A stretch of DNA of 64,000 nucleotides from Nosema muscidifuracis (taxonomy: Eukaryota; Microsporidia; Nosematidae): contig JAIOKI010000025.1 of the NCBI GenBank assembly GCA_028335825.1, forward strand, positions 1 through 64,000, in the 5' to 3' direction. Under the pieces are notes generated by a model. The model searched no databases. It was not told the DNA's origin and saw only the letters and a list, made by a program, of their open reading frames with translations. A program made the translations under genes and the position numbers. Below, piece after piece: positions 46,626-55,826 of this stretch; the stretch's first letter is position 1, and each line of letters starts with the position of its first letter.

Positions 46626-48776
46626 ATGAAATTCCAATTTTTATCATTCCTTCCTTTGATAAAATTATCAATGATAAGTATTGATTACACATCTTATCAG
46701 ACCAAAATATCAAATTCAATCACATCTCAAAAATGCGATATTATGAATAATCTTATTCACTCTGATTTATCCACGTCTCAAATCTTAAAATATGATTCAA
46801 TATTTTATCCACTAGAATTTATTGAAGATAAAAATAAATTTTATAATTTTTCTTTGCATAAATCTGATGAAGAAGATAATTTAATGGAAGAAGAAAAAAA
46901 ATTTATAATAAAAGGATATGAAACTAAGCTTACAGCTTTTGATTTAAATGCATTTTTTTTTAAAATAATATTTGATCATAAAAAATACAATAAAAAGTAC
47001 AAGAATATAAGCATAAGTGTTCGTGATTATTATCAGAAAGAATCTTCAGAAAAATTATTTAAATCTATGAATATTGATTTTGGTACTAATGTATTGATTA
47101 TGCCTGCTTCATTATCTGTTGTATCAGACTTTGCTTCTTTTGATAATGGAGATGGAGTTTATCTTGTTGTTTCTATGGTAGGACATCAGACTGTATATAA
47201 TATATACGAAGTATCTCGTAATAACAAAAAAGATGATGAAAATAAATCAGATGAAAGTCTTATAGAAATTAAGACTTTATATACAAAATCTTTTGATTTA
47301 TTAGGAGATAGTTCATTAGATGATATAATTAATAAAAAAGTACGTGAAACTTTAAAAGAATATGAAAATAAAAATAACGAATTCGTTTCACATATACTTC
47401 CATTAGAAAATGAAATAGAATTCAATGAACAAGATTATTTTATTGATATTAATGATATATGTAATAAAATTAAGAGTAACCTTGGATATGTCAAAGTTAA
47501 AGAATATTTTAGTGAAGATTTTTATTATTATAACATGAAAGGAAATAAAGCTCTTTTAGAAAAAACTAAATTTAATTTAGAAGATATTAGAAATGAATTT
47601 GAAGAATTTAATACAAAAGTTCAAGAAAATATTTTATTAATTAATAATGAGATTGAAGATATTTTAAGTAAACATAATTTATCCAAGAAATTTGTAATTT
47701 CTAGTTTTGAATTATCAGTTGTTAATAATATATTAAAAATAGAAGGGTTAAAAAATATTCAAGAGAAATTTATTGTTGATGGTGCTATGAAATATGTAAC
47801 TAAGAAAATAAAATCAGATGATAATAGAATATTTAAAGGAGAAGCTACATATAATATGACATCAACTGAAAAATTATTAGAAGAAATTAATGTCAAAAAA
47901 GAATTTATAAAAAAAATTAATGAAATAAAAAATAAGAATGGAATTAATGAACATATACCACATATATTAAATAAGAATATACCAACTAATAGGTATCTAG
48001 TAGAAGATATAATATTTTCTGATCTTAAATATAAAGAATGTTTAGATTTTTTAAAATTAATTAAGAAATTAGAAGAAGATAATTACAAAATAGAGAAATC
48101 TATTAAAATGAGACCTATACAAATTAAAAAAGCAGAAAATATTCTTAATGAGGTACTAAAAGTTAAAGATCAGAATATTGAGATATGGAATATGGGATTA
48201 GGAAAAAGATATGAAGATTTTAAATTATTTTTTGATTCTAATAAAGATAATATGGAAATATTAGGACAAGATATAGAATTTAAAGCTGATATGTTAGAAG
48301 GACTTGTTGAATCTTACACTAGATCTTATGAGAATAAAAAAAAATTAGAAGAAGAAAAATTGAAAAAGGAAGAAGGTGAAGAAAAGTTGAATAAAGAAGA
48401 AGGTGAAGAACCAATTAAGGAAGATGGAGCAGAATTAAATAAAGAAGAAGGTAAAGAATCTAATAAAGAAGAAGGTAAAGAATTAAAAAATGAAGAAGGT
48501 GAAGATTCAATTAAGAAAGAAGGAGAAGAAAAATTGAAAAAATCAGATGATGTTAAAGAATTAAATAAAGAAGATTTTAAGAATATTGATCCTACTAAAA
48601 TGGCTGAAATGCAAGAACAGTTAAAAAAGATGATGGAAGATGAAAAGTTTAGTAAAATAATGAAAGATTTAGAAAATAAACTTGGAGATAAAAAGTTTTC
48701 TAATCCTAATGATCCTTTTAACTTTAAAAATGGTTCTAAAGCTGAGGAAGAAGTTAAAACTGAAAAGGATTTATAA
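46626..48776 (+). CDS. Divergent ER Hsp70, Lhs1/GRP170 type
   Basis: It is 716 aa. A signal peptide (MKFQFLSFLPLIKLS) leads into MISIDYTSYQTKIS, which matches the IDxGTxxTKxA phosphate loop at the start of mature Lhs1/GRP170. Later blocks fit an Hsp70 ATPase fold. These are ISVRDYYQKESSEKLFKSMN (129-150) followed by VLIMPASLSVVSDFASF, DNGDGVYLVVSMVGH (second phosphate loop) and the NLEDIRNEFEEFN region with its helix. The signature glycines of the nucleotide site are largely lost, so ATP use is doubtful. The C-terminal 150 residues are acidic with KEEGEEKLNKEEGEE repeats. The protein ends KTEKDL, not a standard HDEL/KDEL. Start signal: TAACCCCTTAAAATG. It would act as a Kar2 co-chaperone or exchange factor. 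Confidence 0.65.
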   Translation: MKFQFLSFLPLIKLSMISIDYTSYQTKISNSITSQKCDIMNNLIHSDLSTSQILKYDSIFYPLEFIEDKNKFYNFSLHKSDEEDNLMEEEKKFIIKGYETKLTAFDLNAFFFKIIFDHKKYNKKYKNISISVRDYYQKESSEKLFKSMNIDFGTNVLIMPASLSVVSDFASFDNGDGVYLVVSMVGHQTVYNIYEVSRNNKKDDENKSDESLIEIKTLYTKSFDLLGDSSLDDIINKKVRETLKEYENKNNEFVSHILPLENEIEFNEQDYFIDINDICNKIKSNLGYVKVKEYFSEDFYYYNMKGNKALLEKTKFNLEDIRNEFEEFNTKVQENILLINNEIEDILSKHNLSKKFVISSFELSVVNNILKIEGLKNIQEKFIVDGAMKYVTKKIKSDDNRIFKGEATYNMTSTEKLLEEINVKKEFIKKINEIKNKNGINEHIPHILNKNIPTNRYLVEDIIFSDLKYKECLDFLKLIKKLEEDNYKIEKSIKMRPIQIKKAENILNEVLKVKDQNIEIWNMGLGKRYEDFKLFFDSNKDNMEILGQDIEFKADMLEGLVESYTRSYENKKKLEEEKLKKEEGEEKLNKEEGEEPIKEDGAELNKEEGKESNKEEGKELKNEEGEDSIKKEGEEKLKKSDDVKELNKEDFKNIDPTKMAEMQEQLKKMMEDEKFSKIMKDLENKLGDKKFSNPNDPFNFKNGSKAEEEVKTEKDL

Positions 48777-49276
48777 TTAAAATATTTAATTTTTATGTGT
48801 TTTGTAGAGGAGGTAAATTTTCATAAGATTTTTCTTTTTACTTTAAAAAGTTTCATATTCTAGATCTTTTCTTTAATTTATTAGATCTTTCATATTACTA
48901 TAAAGACCTTTCATATTAACATAAAAATCTTTCTTTTTACTTTTAAGACATTTCGTTTAATTTTTTAAATCTTTTATATTAACATAAAGATCTTTCCTTT
49001 AATTTATTAGATCTTTTGTATTAACATAATGATTTTTCTTTTTAATTTAAAACGCTTAATATTACTGGATATTTCCTTTAATTTATTAGATCTTTCATAT
49101 TCTAGACCTTTCATATTACTAGACATTTCTCATGTTGATATATGAGATCTTAATTTTTTATAAAAAAATTCAAATTTTATTTGGACCTTTAATATTTTTT
49201 TATGAAACCTTTCTTATTAATTAATAATATCTTTATTTTAAAAAAGACCTTACTTTTAAATATAAAATGAATTCAT
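48777..49276. repeat. Gap with recurring TTATTAGATCTTTCATATTA units
   Basis: About eight imperfect units of 25-60 bp (GATCTTTCATATTA, AAGATCTTTC and similar) fill the gap between the Lhs1-like and proteasome genes. These are convergent 3' ends. No gene is seen. Confidence 0.6.
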
Positions 49277-50146
49277 TTAATCTTTTCTTAATTTCTCAAT
49301 ACTTCTTCTCATACCTTCTTCATTAATAACGTATATTTCCAAATTATCTCCTGTTTTTACATCTCTTTCTGCTGCTGAATCAAATGCAGTCTTTACTACA
49401 TTTAAAGCATATTCTTCAGTTACACTTGGACTATCTCCATGCCAATTCTTTTTATCAATAAATGAGTCTAATAAGGGTTGAGCTAAAGATGATCCACTAC
49501 CATTACAAACACAATTTAATTCTTCAAAATTTCCTATACAATCAAATCCATACACCCATGGTTTATTATCAGTATATCCTGATAAACTTACATAAGAATA
49601 ATAAGGGAAGAATCTTCTACTATACAATACTTTAGAAATAAGATTAGCTAAGCTATGAATATTCATTTTATTATGTGATTCATAAAGAAGTACTTCATAC
49701 TTAATTCTGTTAATAAGTTCTACTCCATCTGCATAAAAACCAGCTACAGTTATACAGAAATTATTAATTAAAAATATTTTAGTAGTATTTCTGCTATATA
49801 TTCCCATATCAGAACAGAGTCTAGTATCAGCAGCTACTATTATATATTTATCTTGTTTTAATGCAATAGTTGTACCTGAATTATCTTCATATGGATTAAA
49901 TTTATTTTCTTGTTTTGTTATATTTTTATTCTCTACAAAGTTACAGAAAGATTCGAAATTTGCGAATATAGAATTTTTATAAAATTTCTTAATTTTAAAG
50001 GTTGATAAAGAATCTTCTTCTTTTTCTATACTAGTACCAAAATCTAATATATCTAAAGAATTATTTAATAGTTTAGCATTTGTATCAAAAAGGTTTCCTT
50101 CATTTTTATCTTTAAGTAAAATTTTCTGAGTTGGGAGAGTAAACAT
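49277..50146 (-). CDS. PSMB1: 20S proteasome subunit beta-6 (PSMB1/Pre7)
   Basis: A non-catalytic beta subunit of the 20S core. The proteasome fold starts near residue 84: NPYEDNSGTTIALKQ, VAADTRLCSDMGIYSRNTTK, YSRRFFPYYSYVSLSGY, FDCIGNFEELNCVCNGSGSS and SAAERDVKTGDNLEIYVI, all matching PSMB1/Pre7. The position equivalent to the catalytic Thr is Gly, as expected for beta-6. It is 289 aa because of an N-terminal extension of about 80 residues, far longer than the usual leader. The start signal TTACCCTTAAATG supports the long form, so the extension is probably real or a long propeptide. Confidence 0.9.
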   Translation of the reverse strand: MFTLPTQKILLKDKNEGNLFDTNAKLLNNSLDILDFGTSIEKEEDSLSTFKIKKFYKNSIFANFESFCNFVENKNITKQENKFNPYEDNSGTTIALKQDKYIIVAADTRLCSDMGIYSRNTTKIFLINNFCITVAGFYADGVELINRIKYEVLLYESHNKMNIHSLANLISKVLYSRRFFPYYSYVSLSGYTDNKPWVYGFDCIGNFEELNCVCNGSGSSLAQPLLDSFIDKKNWHGDSPSVTEEYALNVVKTAFDSAAERDVKTGDNLEIYVINEEGMRRSIEKLRKD

Positions 50147-50520
50147 TTAAGGGTAATAGAAAATAATTTTATTAAAATAGTGATATTTTAAGAAGACAAT
50201 AAAATTATATTTATTAGAACATATTAATAAGATAGAATTTATATCTTATTAGAACATACTAATAAGATAGAATTTCTATTTATTAAAATAGTGATATTTA
50301 TTAGAACATAGTACTTTTGTTTATAAGAACATATAATTTTTATTTATTAGAATGGTGATATTTATAAGAAGACAATAAAATTATATTTATTAGAACATAG
50401 TACTTTTGTTTATAAGAACATATAATTTCTATTTATTAAAATAGTGATATTTATAAAAATTACATTTATGCTATAATAAATTTCTATTCATGCTGTAAAG
50501 AAATTAAAAAATAATTTAAT
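50147..50520. repeat. Gap with TTAGAACATA-type repeats
   Basis: Interleaved units TATTTATTAGAACATAGTAC, TTTGTTTATAAGAACATATA and TTATTAAAATAGTGATATTT recur from about 50,165 to 50,460. No gene is seen. Confidence 0.65.
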
Positions 50521-51030
50521 TTATTCTTCTTGTTTCATAATGTCATTTTCATCATTAACTTCCTGATCCCTAACCTTAGCAGCTATCAAAATATGACATG
50601 GGCTCTTATTGAAAGGGTTAACTCTTCCATGTGCTCTGAAAATACGTCCAAATACTTTAGGAGCACGACATATCTGTACATGATCCAAATCAAGCTTCTC
50701 TAAATCAATTCCTTTTTCAGTAGCCTGTTCTTTAATATTTTCTAATACTTGTAATAAAGCAAGTGCACTCTTCTTTGGCCATCTTCCTTTTCTCTGTCCA
50801 AAAGCTTTAGCTTGACGAGTGTGTCCACATCCTCTAGCATATCTTCTCATTGGTACACATTCCTTCTTCAATACAACATTATTCAAGTAAGTAATAGCAT
50901 TAAGAAGAGATCTCTTTCTAAGAGTATTGGCTGATTCACGTGTCTTTTTAAAACTTACACGTGCACTATCGATCTGTGATTTAATGACTTTAGATGGATC
51001 AACTACGTCGTATGCAAAATTAATAGCCAT
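50521..51030 (-). CDS. RPL17: 60S ribosomal protein uL22 (L17)
   Basis: It lines the peptide exit tunnel of the large ribosomal subunit. It is 169 aa, near the usual length for eukaryotic L17. Diagnostic parts are [74 protein letters not shown] and [15 protein letters not shown]. The start signal is ATCCCTCAAAAATG with AAATTTTTTA about 10 nt before it, as in L37 and L40. There is no intron. Confidence 0.97.
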   Translation of the reverse strand: MAINFAYDVVDPSKVIKSQIDSARVSFKKTRESANTLRKRSLLNAITYLNNVVLKKECVPMRRYARGCGHTRQAKAFGQRKGRWPKKSALALLQVLENIKEQATEKGIDLEKLDLDHVQICRAPKVFGRIFRAHGRVNPFNKSPCHILIAAKVRDQEVNDENDIMKQEE

Positions 51031-51533
51031 TTTTGAGGGATAAAAAAAATAAAAAATTTAATTCAAAAAAAAATGAAGATTTAAATAGATGAGATAAAAG
51101 GAAAAATATAATAAATTTTTATATAGTTATTTTATATATAATAATTTTATATATAATAATGATATATAGTAATTTTATATATAATAATTTTATATATAAT
51201 AATTTTTAAATAATAACTTTATATGGTGATTTATATAGAGAGAATATAAATGAGAATAAGGAAATATAAACTTAAGATAGGTATAATATTGAATATATAA
51301 AAGATTATACAAAATTATTACATAAAATTACTATACAAAATTATTATACAAAATTTACTATATAAAATTTATTATACAAAATTACTATATAAAATTACTA
51401 TATAAAAATTACTATATAAAAATTACTATATAAAAATTACTAGATAAAAATTACTATATAAAAATTACTATATAAAAATTACTATATAAAAATTACTATA
51501 TAAAAATTACTATATAAAATTCTAATCTTAAGA
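51031..51533. repeat. Gap with TATATAATAATTTTATATAA and ACTATATAAAAATT repeats
   Basis: At about 51,120-51,210 there is a repeat of about 19 bp, TTATATATAATAATTTTA. At about 51,290-51,522 roughly 14 copies of a 15-16-bp unit AAAATTACTATATA form a microsatellite-like array. No gene is seen. Confidence 0.8.
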
Positions 51534-51788
51534 TCAATTAAATTTTTTTTTATATTCCCAAGGTATTCTACACATAGGACAAAATTTCTTTTTAACTATC
51601 CAATCATTAATACAATGTAAATGATATGAATGATCACACATTCCAATACAAGGTTTACATTCAATAGGATGAGTACATTTAGGACACATTTGATCGAATG
51701 ATTGTTGACATATACCACACATATCTTCATCTAATTTCCATTTCCAAGTATATGTAAGATATATTTTATTTATTTCTATATTCACCAT
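51534..51788 (-). CDS. APC11: APC11, RING-H2 subunit of the anaphase-promoting complex
   Basis: The catalytic RING subunit of the APC/C ubiquitin ligase, which drives mitotic exit. It is 84 aa, the family's usual size. The N-terminus ends with [20 protein letters not shown], where the Trp-rich strand before the first CxxC is shared with RBX1. The ligands run [24 protein letters not shown], then FCPMC, the APC11 pattern with its third zinc site. RBX1 would show a different insert. Start signal: AGACCCTTATGG. It is divergent from the L40 fusion gene with 60 nt between starts. Confidence 0.9.
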   Translation of the reverse strand: MVNIEINKIYLTYTWKWKLDEDMCGICQQSFDQMCPKCTHPIECKPCIGMCDHSYHLHCINDWIVKKKFCPMCRIPWEYKKKFN

Positions 51789-51848
51789 AAGGGTCTTCTT
51801 TTCTATTATAAATTTTATGCTATATCAAAATTAAAATTTTTTGACCCC

Positions 51849-52244
51849 ATGCAAATTATTTGTAAATTCAATAACACTGCTAGTTTCTACAATGTAGATA
51901 CATCTATGACATCTTTATCCCTTAAGAAAGAGATATCACTTAAGAATCAGTTAAATGAATCAGATATTTTATTATCATGTGGGACTAAATATTTAGATGA
52001 TAATGTTCTTTTGAAAGAATATTTGACTCATAATAATATTGAAATATCTGCTGTATTGAAATGCGTAGGAGGAGGAAATATGCTTGATGAAAATGATAGA
52101 GAGTTAGCTAATAAAAGGAATAAGAGATTAATTTGTAGAAGGTGTAATGTTAGACTTAGTGTCAATGCTACTAACTGTAGAAAGAAGGGATGTGGAAGTA
52201 AAGATCTTAGACCTAAGAAACCTCTTAAGACAGTAAAGAAATAA
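51849..52244 (+). CDS. Degenerate ubiquitin-like domain fused to ribosomal protein eL40
   Basis: It is 131 aa. Residues 77-131 are eL40, with zinc ligands C97, C100, C110 and C115 and the [15 protein letters not shown] end. Residues 1-76 occupy the place of ubiquitin and start MQI, but have diverged widely. The domain ends KCVGGG instead of RLRGG, Lys11 and Lys63 equivalents are gone, and the sequence between shares little with ubiquitin. Di-Gly processing may still occur, since GG remains before the L40 part. Conjugation by this domain is unlikely. Start signal: GACCCCATG with AAATTTTTT before it. Confidence 0.9.
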   Translation: MQIICKFNNTASFYNVDTSMTSLSLKKEISLKNQLNESDILLSCGTKYLDDNVLLKEYLTHNNIEISAVLKCVGGGNMLDENDRELANKRNKRLICRRCNVRLSVNATNCRKKGCGSKDLRPKKPLKTVKK

Positions 52245-52818
52245 ATTATTTCAATATTAATTTTATTATTTTATATAATTAATGTTATAATTATTTATTA
52301 AATAGTTTATTATATATAATTAATGTTATAATTATTTATTATATATTTTATAATATTTTATTATTTTATTAAATATTTCTCCACTGCTTATCTATTTGAA
52401 ATTATTATAAAAAATATTTCAACTTGAATTTTGATAAATTATTCATGTTAAAATTTTAAGAAAATATAGACAAGTAAAAAAGTACCATCTACTGATATTT
52501 ATGATAAATTAATAACTTTATTATCTTAATATGAGATAAATAAAGTGTATTTGAGAAATGCATGAATTATATAAATGAAAAGAAGGAACTGTCAATATTT
52601 ATAAATAAAATTTAAGAAGGTAATCATTAGAATTTACATATATAGAAGTATTTTATTTTCTATAGATAGATATTATATTTTATAAAAAGAAATACTTTTT
52701 ACATAAATAGAGTATTTTATACATAAATGAATATTTTATAAAAAAATATTATTTTATTTATTTTACATAAATAGAAATATTATATTATATTCTATTTATT
52801 TTCCATTAATAGAGTATT
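52245..52818. other. Convergent gap, AT-rich
   Basis: Short repeats of TATAATTAATGTTATAATTA lie near 52,270-52,350, and ATAAATAGAGTATTTTATA-like units near 52,640-52,810. No gene is seen. Confidence 0.5.
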
Positions 52819-53472
52819 TTATTTTTTCATTATGCTCTTACATATTTCATTAATATTTTCACTAATAAATTCATCAAATATATCTATAAATAAATTCTTT
52901 TTTACAGAACTAACTCTTCTCTTTTGAACTACAGGTTGTTGACTTAATATATTATCAATATACCTTATAATATCCCATTTAGTTCTAGTAGACATATCCC
53001 ATACATATTTAACTGATACATCCATATCTTTATACTTCTTATTAGAAAATTCTTTAACACATTTATCAGCAGATCTACTATCAAAATATTCAAAACATTT
53101 TGTATAAATATTTGTATCTCTTATATCTCCACATAATTCAACTGCTTTCATTATTTCTTCATTCTCGTTTATAGGTTTATTTTTTTGTGTTATAAATACT
53201 GTACTTTGATTTTTACCTTTCTCACATTTCTCATGATCTTTTGGTAACTCGTATTTGCTTATTGTATAATAAACTTTATGTTTCTGTAATAAAAGATCTT
53301 TGTAACATCTCTCACTTTCTTTTATATTAAAAAATATAACGAATAATATTGTATTATTTGTAGGTATAGTGTATACCTCATTTATTTCATATTTTGATTT
53401 TAAATTTGTACTAAATGTTGAAATATCTTCTATATCTGTTATTAGAAGTGTCTTAGTTTTTTTTTCAGACAT
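52819..53472 (-). CDS. RRM-type RNA-binding protein, possibly Mei2-like
   Basis: It is 217 aa. Two RRM-like folds can be traced by strand/helix pattern. The first (about 8-75) runs from KTLLITDI to VYYTISKYELP, and the second (about 90-160) from STVFITQKN via ELCGDIRDTNIYTKCFEYFD to VSVKYVWDMS. The aromatic RNP residues are weak. An RRM with a YFDSRSAD-type strand, preceded by a divergent RRM that ends in the same kind of YTISKYELPK strand, recalls the first two RRMs of Mei2-like proteins. The Mei2 C-terminal RRM is absent. Start signal: CAACCCCTTAAAAAATG. The fold is fairly likely; the family is tentative. Confidence 0.55.
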   Translation of the reverse strand: MSEKKTKTLLITDIEDISTFSTNLKSKYEINEVYTIPTNNTILFVIFFNIKESERCYKDLLLQKHKVYYTISKYELPKDHEKCEKGKNQSTVFITQKNKPINENEEIMKAVELCGDIRDTNIYTKCFEYFDSRSADKCVKEFSNKKYKDMDVSVKYVWDMSTRTKWDIIRYIDNILSQQPVVQKRRVSSVKKNLFIDIFDEFISENINEICKSIMKK

Positions 53473-54040
53473 TTTTTAAGGGGTTGAAAATGATTAATTA
53501 ATTTATGATTATATAAAATATAATTATTAAATAATTTTATATAGTAATTTATTTATGTAGTATTAATGTTTATATAGTAATGTTATTTATATAGTAATGA
53601 TTTTTATGTATATGATATTTTTTATTTATATAATTAATGTTTCATATTTTTATATAATTGATTTTTATGTGTATTGATGTTTCATATTTTTATGTATGTG
53701 TAATATGATATTTTTTATGTAGTATTGATGTTTATGTATATGTAATATGATGTTTTATATTTTTATATATTAGAGTAACTTTATGCACGTTAACAATATT
53801 TCTTAAGAAAGTAATTATTAATACTTAAAAATATTTATAAAAATTATTTCTCATTTATTTCTTAAATAAGTAATTATTAATACTTTAAAATATTGAATAA
53901 AAATTATTTCTCATTTATTTCTTAAATAAGTAATTATAAATGCTTAAAATATTTATAAAAATTATTTCTCCTTCTCATTTATTTCTTACATAAGTAAACA
54001 CCAATGAAACATTTTATTTATAAATTATTTTTTTTTGTCG
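53473..54040. repeat. Gap with ATATAGTAATG and AAGTAATTATTAATACTT repeats
   Basis: At about 53,520-53,770 diverged TTTTTATGTATATG-like units recur. At about 53,802-53,998 three copies of a unit of about 63-bp with ATTTCTTAAATAAGTAATTA follow. No gene is seen. Confidence 0.65.
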
Positions 54041-54054
54041 AGGGGTTAATTCGA
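54041..54054 (+). promoter_or_regulatory. GGG-type start signal of the V-ATPase proteolipid
   Basis: AGGGGTTAATTCGA precedes the ATG at 54,055. The longest frame starts at 54,004 without any such signal and would add 17 hydrophobic residues not typical of the family. Confidence 0.55.
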
Positions 54055-54543
54055 ATGAGTGAAAATTTGTTTATGAATAAAGAGATAATGATGGATATTT
54101 TTAAAGGAGCAGCAGCAGTATTTTCTATTCTCCCTGCATTAGTAGGTGTAGGTTTTGGACTAGTACATGGATCTAATGGAATATGTAAAGCAGCAGATTA
54201 TAGTGTAGATCTTATTCATGCTATCATGCCTATGGGATTTATATCAGCTCCTTCTATTTTCTCACTTATAATGTTCTTCTTTATTACTGTTTATACACCT
54301 AAAACTTTGTCCCAAGCTATTCTTATGCTTGTTTCTTGTATTATTCAAGGAATAGGAAATTGTTTTGGAGCTTATTGTATTGGATGTATAGCTAGTAGTG
54401 CTTCAGTTACTAAAGCACAACAGAAGAAATTTAATGGATCTTTTTTTTTAGTAATGATATTTGGAGAGATTGTTGCATTATTTTCAATGGTAGCTGGTAT
54501 TATCTTCCTTACACTTGGAGGTTCTGAACCTACTAAAAATTGA
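54055..54543 (+). CDS. V-type ATPase proteolipid subunit c
   Basis: A membrane rotor subunit of the vacuolar H+-ATPase (Vma3/Vma11 type). It is 162 aa with four membrane helices (about 16-40, 52-79, 86-112 and 126-155). The proton-carrying acidic residue is Glu138 in LVMIFGEIVALFSMVAG of the fourth helix. Gly-rich first helix (FKGAAAVFSILPALVGVGFG) and the IIQGIGNCFGAYCIGCIAS third helix are typical. There is no N-terminal extra helix, so c or c' rather than c''. The start is chosen at 54,055 from the GGG-type signal and family length. Confidence 0.88.
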   Translation: MSENLFMNKEIMMDIFKGAAAVFSILPALVGVGFGLVHGSNGICKAADYSVDLIHAIMPMGFISAPSIFSLIMFFFITVYTPKTLSQAILMLVSCIIQGIGNCFGAYCIGCIASSASVTKAQQKKFNGSFFLVMIFGEIVALFSMVAGIIFLTLGGSEPTKN

Positions 54544-54914
54544 ATAGAGTTTCATTAAAAAAATTTAAAATATTTAAATTAAATTTTATATTAATTTATC
54601 TTAAGGAATGTTATAAATGTTAATTTGTATGATGATGGTATAAAAATTATATTATAGTATTATAAATGTAATTAAAATGTATTATAGTGTTATAAATTTA
54701 ATTATATTATAGTGTCATAATTTTAATTAAAATGTATTATAAATTTAATTATATTTTTTGTAGTATAAAATAAATATTTTTTGCTAAATTCTACTTTTTT
54801 AATTCATCTAACAATCTCTTCAAAGATGATATTTAAAATTCTCAAAAGTTCTTTCTAAAAATTAAATTTATAATCATTAGAAAAATAAGTATATTTAATA
54901 ATAAAAATAATTTT
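54544..54914. other. Convergent gap, AT-rich
   Basis: A TTATAGTGTTATAAATTTAA-like unit recurs between 54,640 and 54,760. The rest is plain AT sequence. No gene is seen. Confidence 0.5.
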
Positions 54915-55310
54915 TTAAGACTTCTTTCTTAATTCATCTACTAACTCATAATACTCATTACAATCATATCCCTTCTCTTTACAAATATTAAGCATCTTCT
55001 TAGCTTTAACATACTCTTTTTTTTTCAAAATATTTTGTATGTATAAAAAAGCTGCTTTTTTATAATTTAAAATATCATATTTTAAGGGATCTACTTTTTC
55101 AAATGATTTATCTACCAAATTAAATAAAGAATATTCTTTGACCTGGTATAATATATCATTATTCTCTTCATACTCTATTTTTATAGAGAATATAGTATCT
55201 ATATTCATATTAATAAGAAATTTGTAATATGTTTCTTTAATCATTCTTCTTTCTTTCAATATAGACTTAAGTCTTTTCTTACTTGTCTCTTTGTTCAATG
55301 GAGTAAACAT
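54915..55310 (-). CDS. Small orphan helical protein (131 aa)
   Basis: Not recognised. It is a charged, mostly helical, soluble protein. The last 60 residues (KKAAFLYIQNILKKKEYVKA, then KKMLNICKEKGYD) look like a pair of TPR-type helices, but only one repeat can be suggested. Start signal: TTTACCCATG, touching the ATG. It follows the Mpp6 gene on the same strand with 28 nt between them. Confidence 0.65.
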   Translation of the reverse strand: MFTPLNKETSKKRLKSILKERRMIKETYYKFLINMNIDTIFSIKIEYEENNDILYQVKEYSLFNLVDKSFEKVDPLKYDILNYKKAAFLYIQNILKKKEYVKAKKMLNICKEKGYDCNEYYELVDELRKKS

Positions 55311-55338
55311 GGGTAAATAAAATTAAATATAAATTTAA

Positions 55339-55485
55339 CTAATTATCTTCTTTCTTACTTATAAATGAATATAAATATTTCTTACAAAAAAATGTACTAA
55401 AAGAAACATTCTTTTCTATTTTTTGATCCTTAGAAGCCTTCTGCATAAATTTAAGTCCTTTTAATTTTTCACTTAATTCACTCAT
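55339..55485 (-). CDS. Minimal Mpp6/MPHOSPH6-like exosome cofactor
   Basis: It is 48 aa. The N-terminus MSELSEKLKGLKFMQKASKD matches the start of MPP6/MPHOSPH6 proteins (L-S-x-x-L-x-x-MKFMQ/K), which recruit Mtr4 to the nuclear exosome for rRNA and RNA surveillance. The remaining 28 residues are not conserved. Yeast Mpp6 is 186 aa, so this is a heavily reduced form with little more than the helix that contacts the exosome. Start signal: TTAACCCCACATG. It lies just downstream of Spb1 on the same strand, an understandable partner in rRNA processing, with a 64-bp tandem repeat between. Confidence 0.65.
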   Translation of the reverse strand: MSELSEKLKGLKFMQKASKDQKIEKNVSFSTFFCKKYLYSFISKKEDN

Positions 55486-55518
55486 GTGGGGTTAAAAAAA
55501 TTAAAATTTATTTTTTAA

Positions 55519-55745
55519 AATTGTAGTATATTTTTGAAGATTTCGCGAATAATAAAATGATATTTTATTATTAATAATTATAAATTATAATATATTTCTG
55601 AAGATTTCGCGAATATTAAAATGGTATTTTATTATTAATAATTATAAATTGTAGTATATTTTTGAAGATTTCGCGAATAATAAAATGGTATTTTATTATT
55701 AATAATTATAAATTATAATATATTTCTGAAGATTTCGCGAATAAA
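55519..55745. repeat. 64-bp tandem repeat with TTCGCGAA palindromes, four copies
   Basis: The perfect palindrome TTCGCGAA occurs at 55,542, 55,606, 55,670 and 55,734, each exactly 64 bp apart and within GAAGATTTCGCGAATA. The rest of the unit is pure AT. It sits immediately upstream of the Mpp6-like gene and behind Spb1's 3' end, so it is placed like a promoter array. The CGCG core resembles E2F/MBF-type sites, though not exactly. Confidence 0.85.
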
Positions 55746-55826
55746 GAAATTATAGTCTATTTCCAAAAACTATAAAATTGTTATATATAATAATTATTTA
55801 TGATATTAATTAATTTAAAAAATTAT

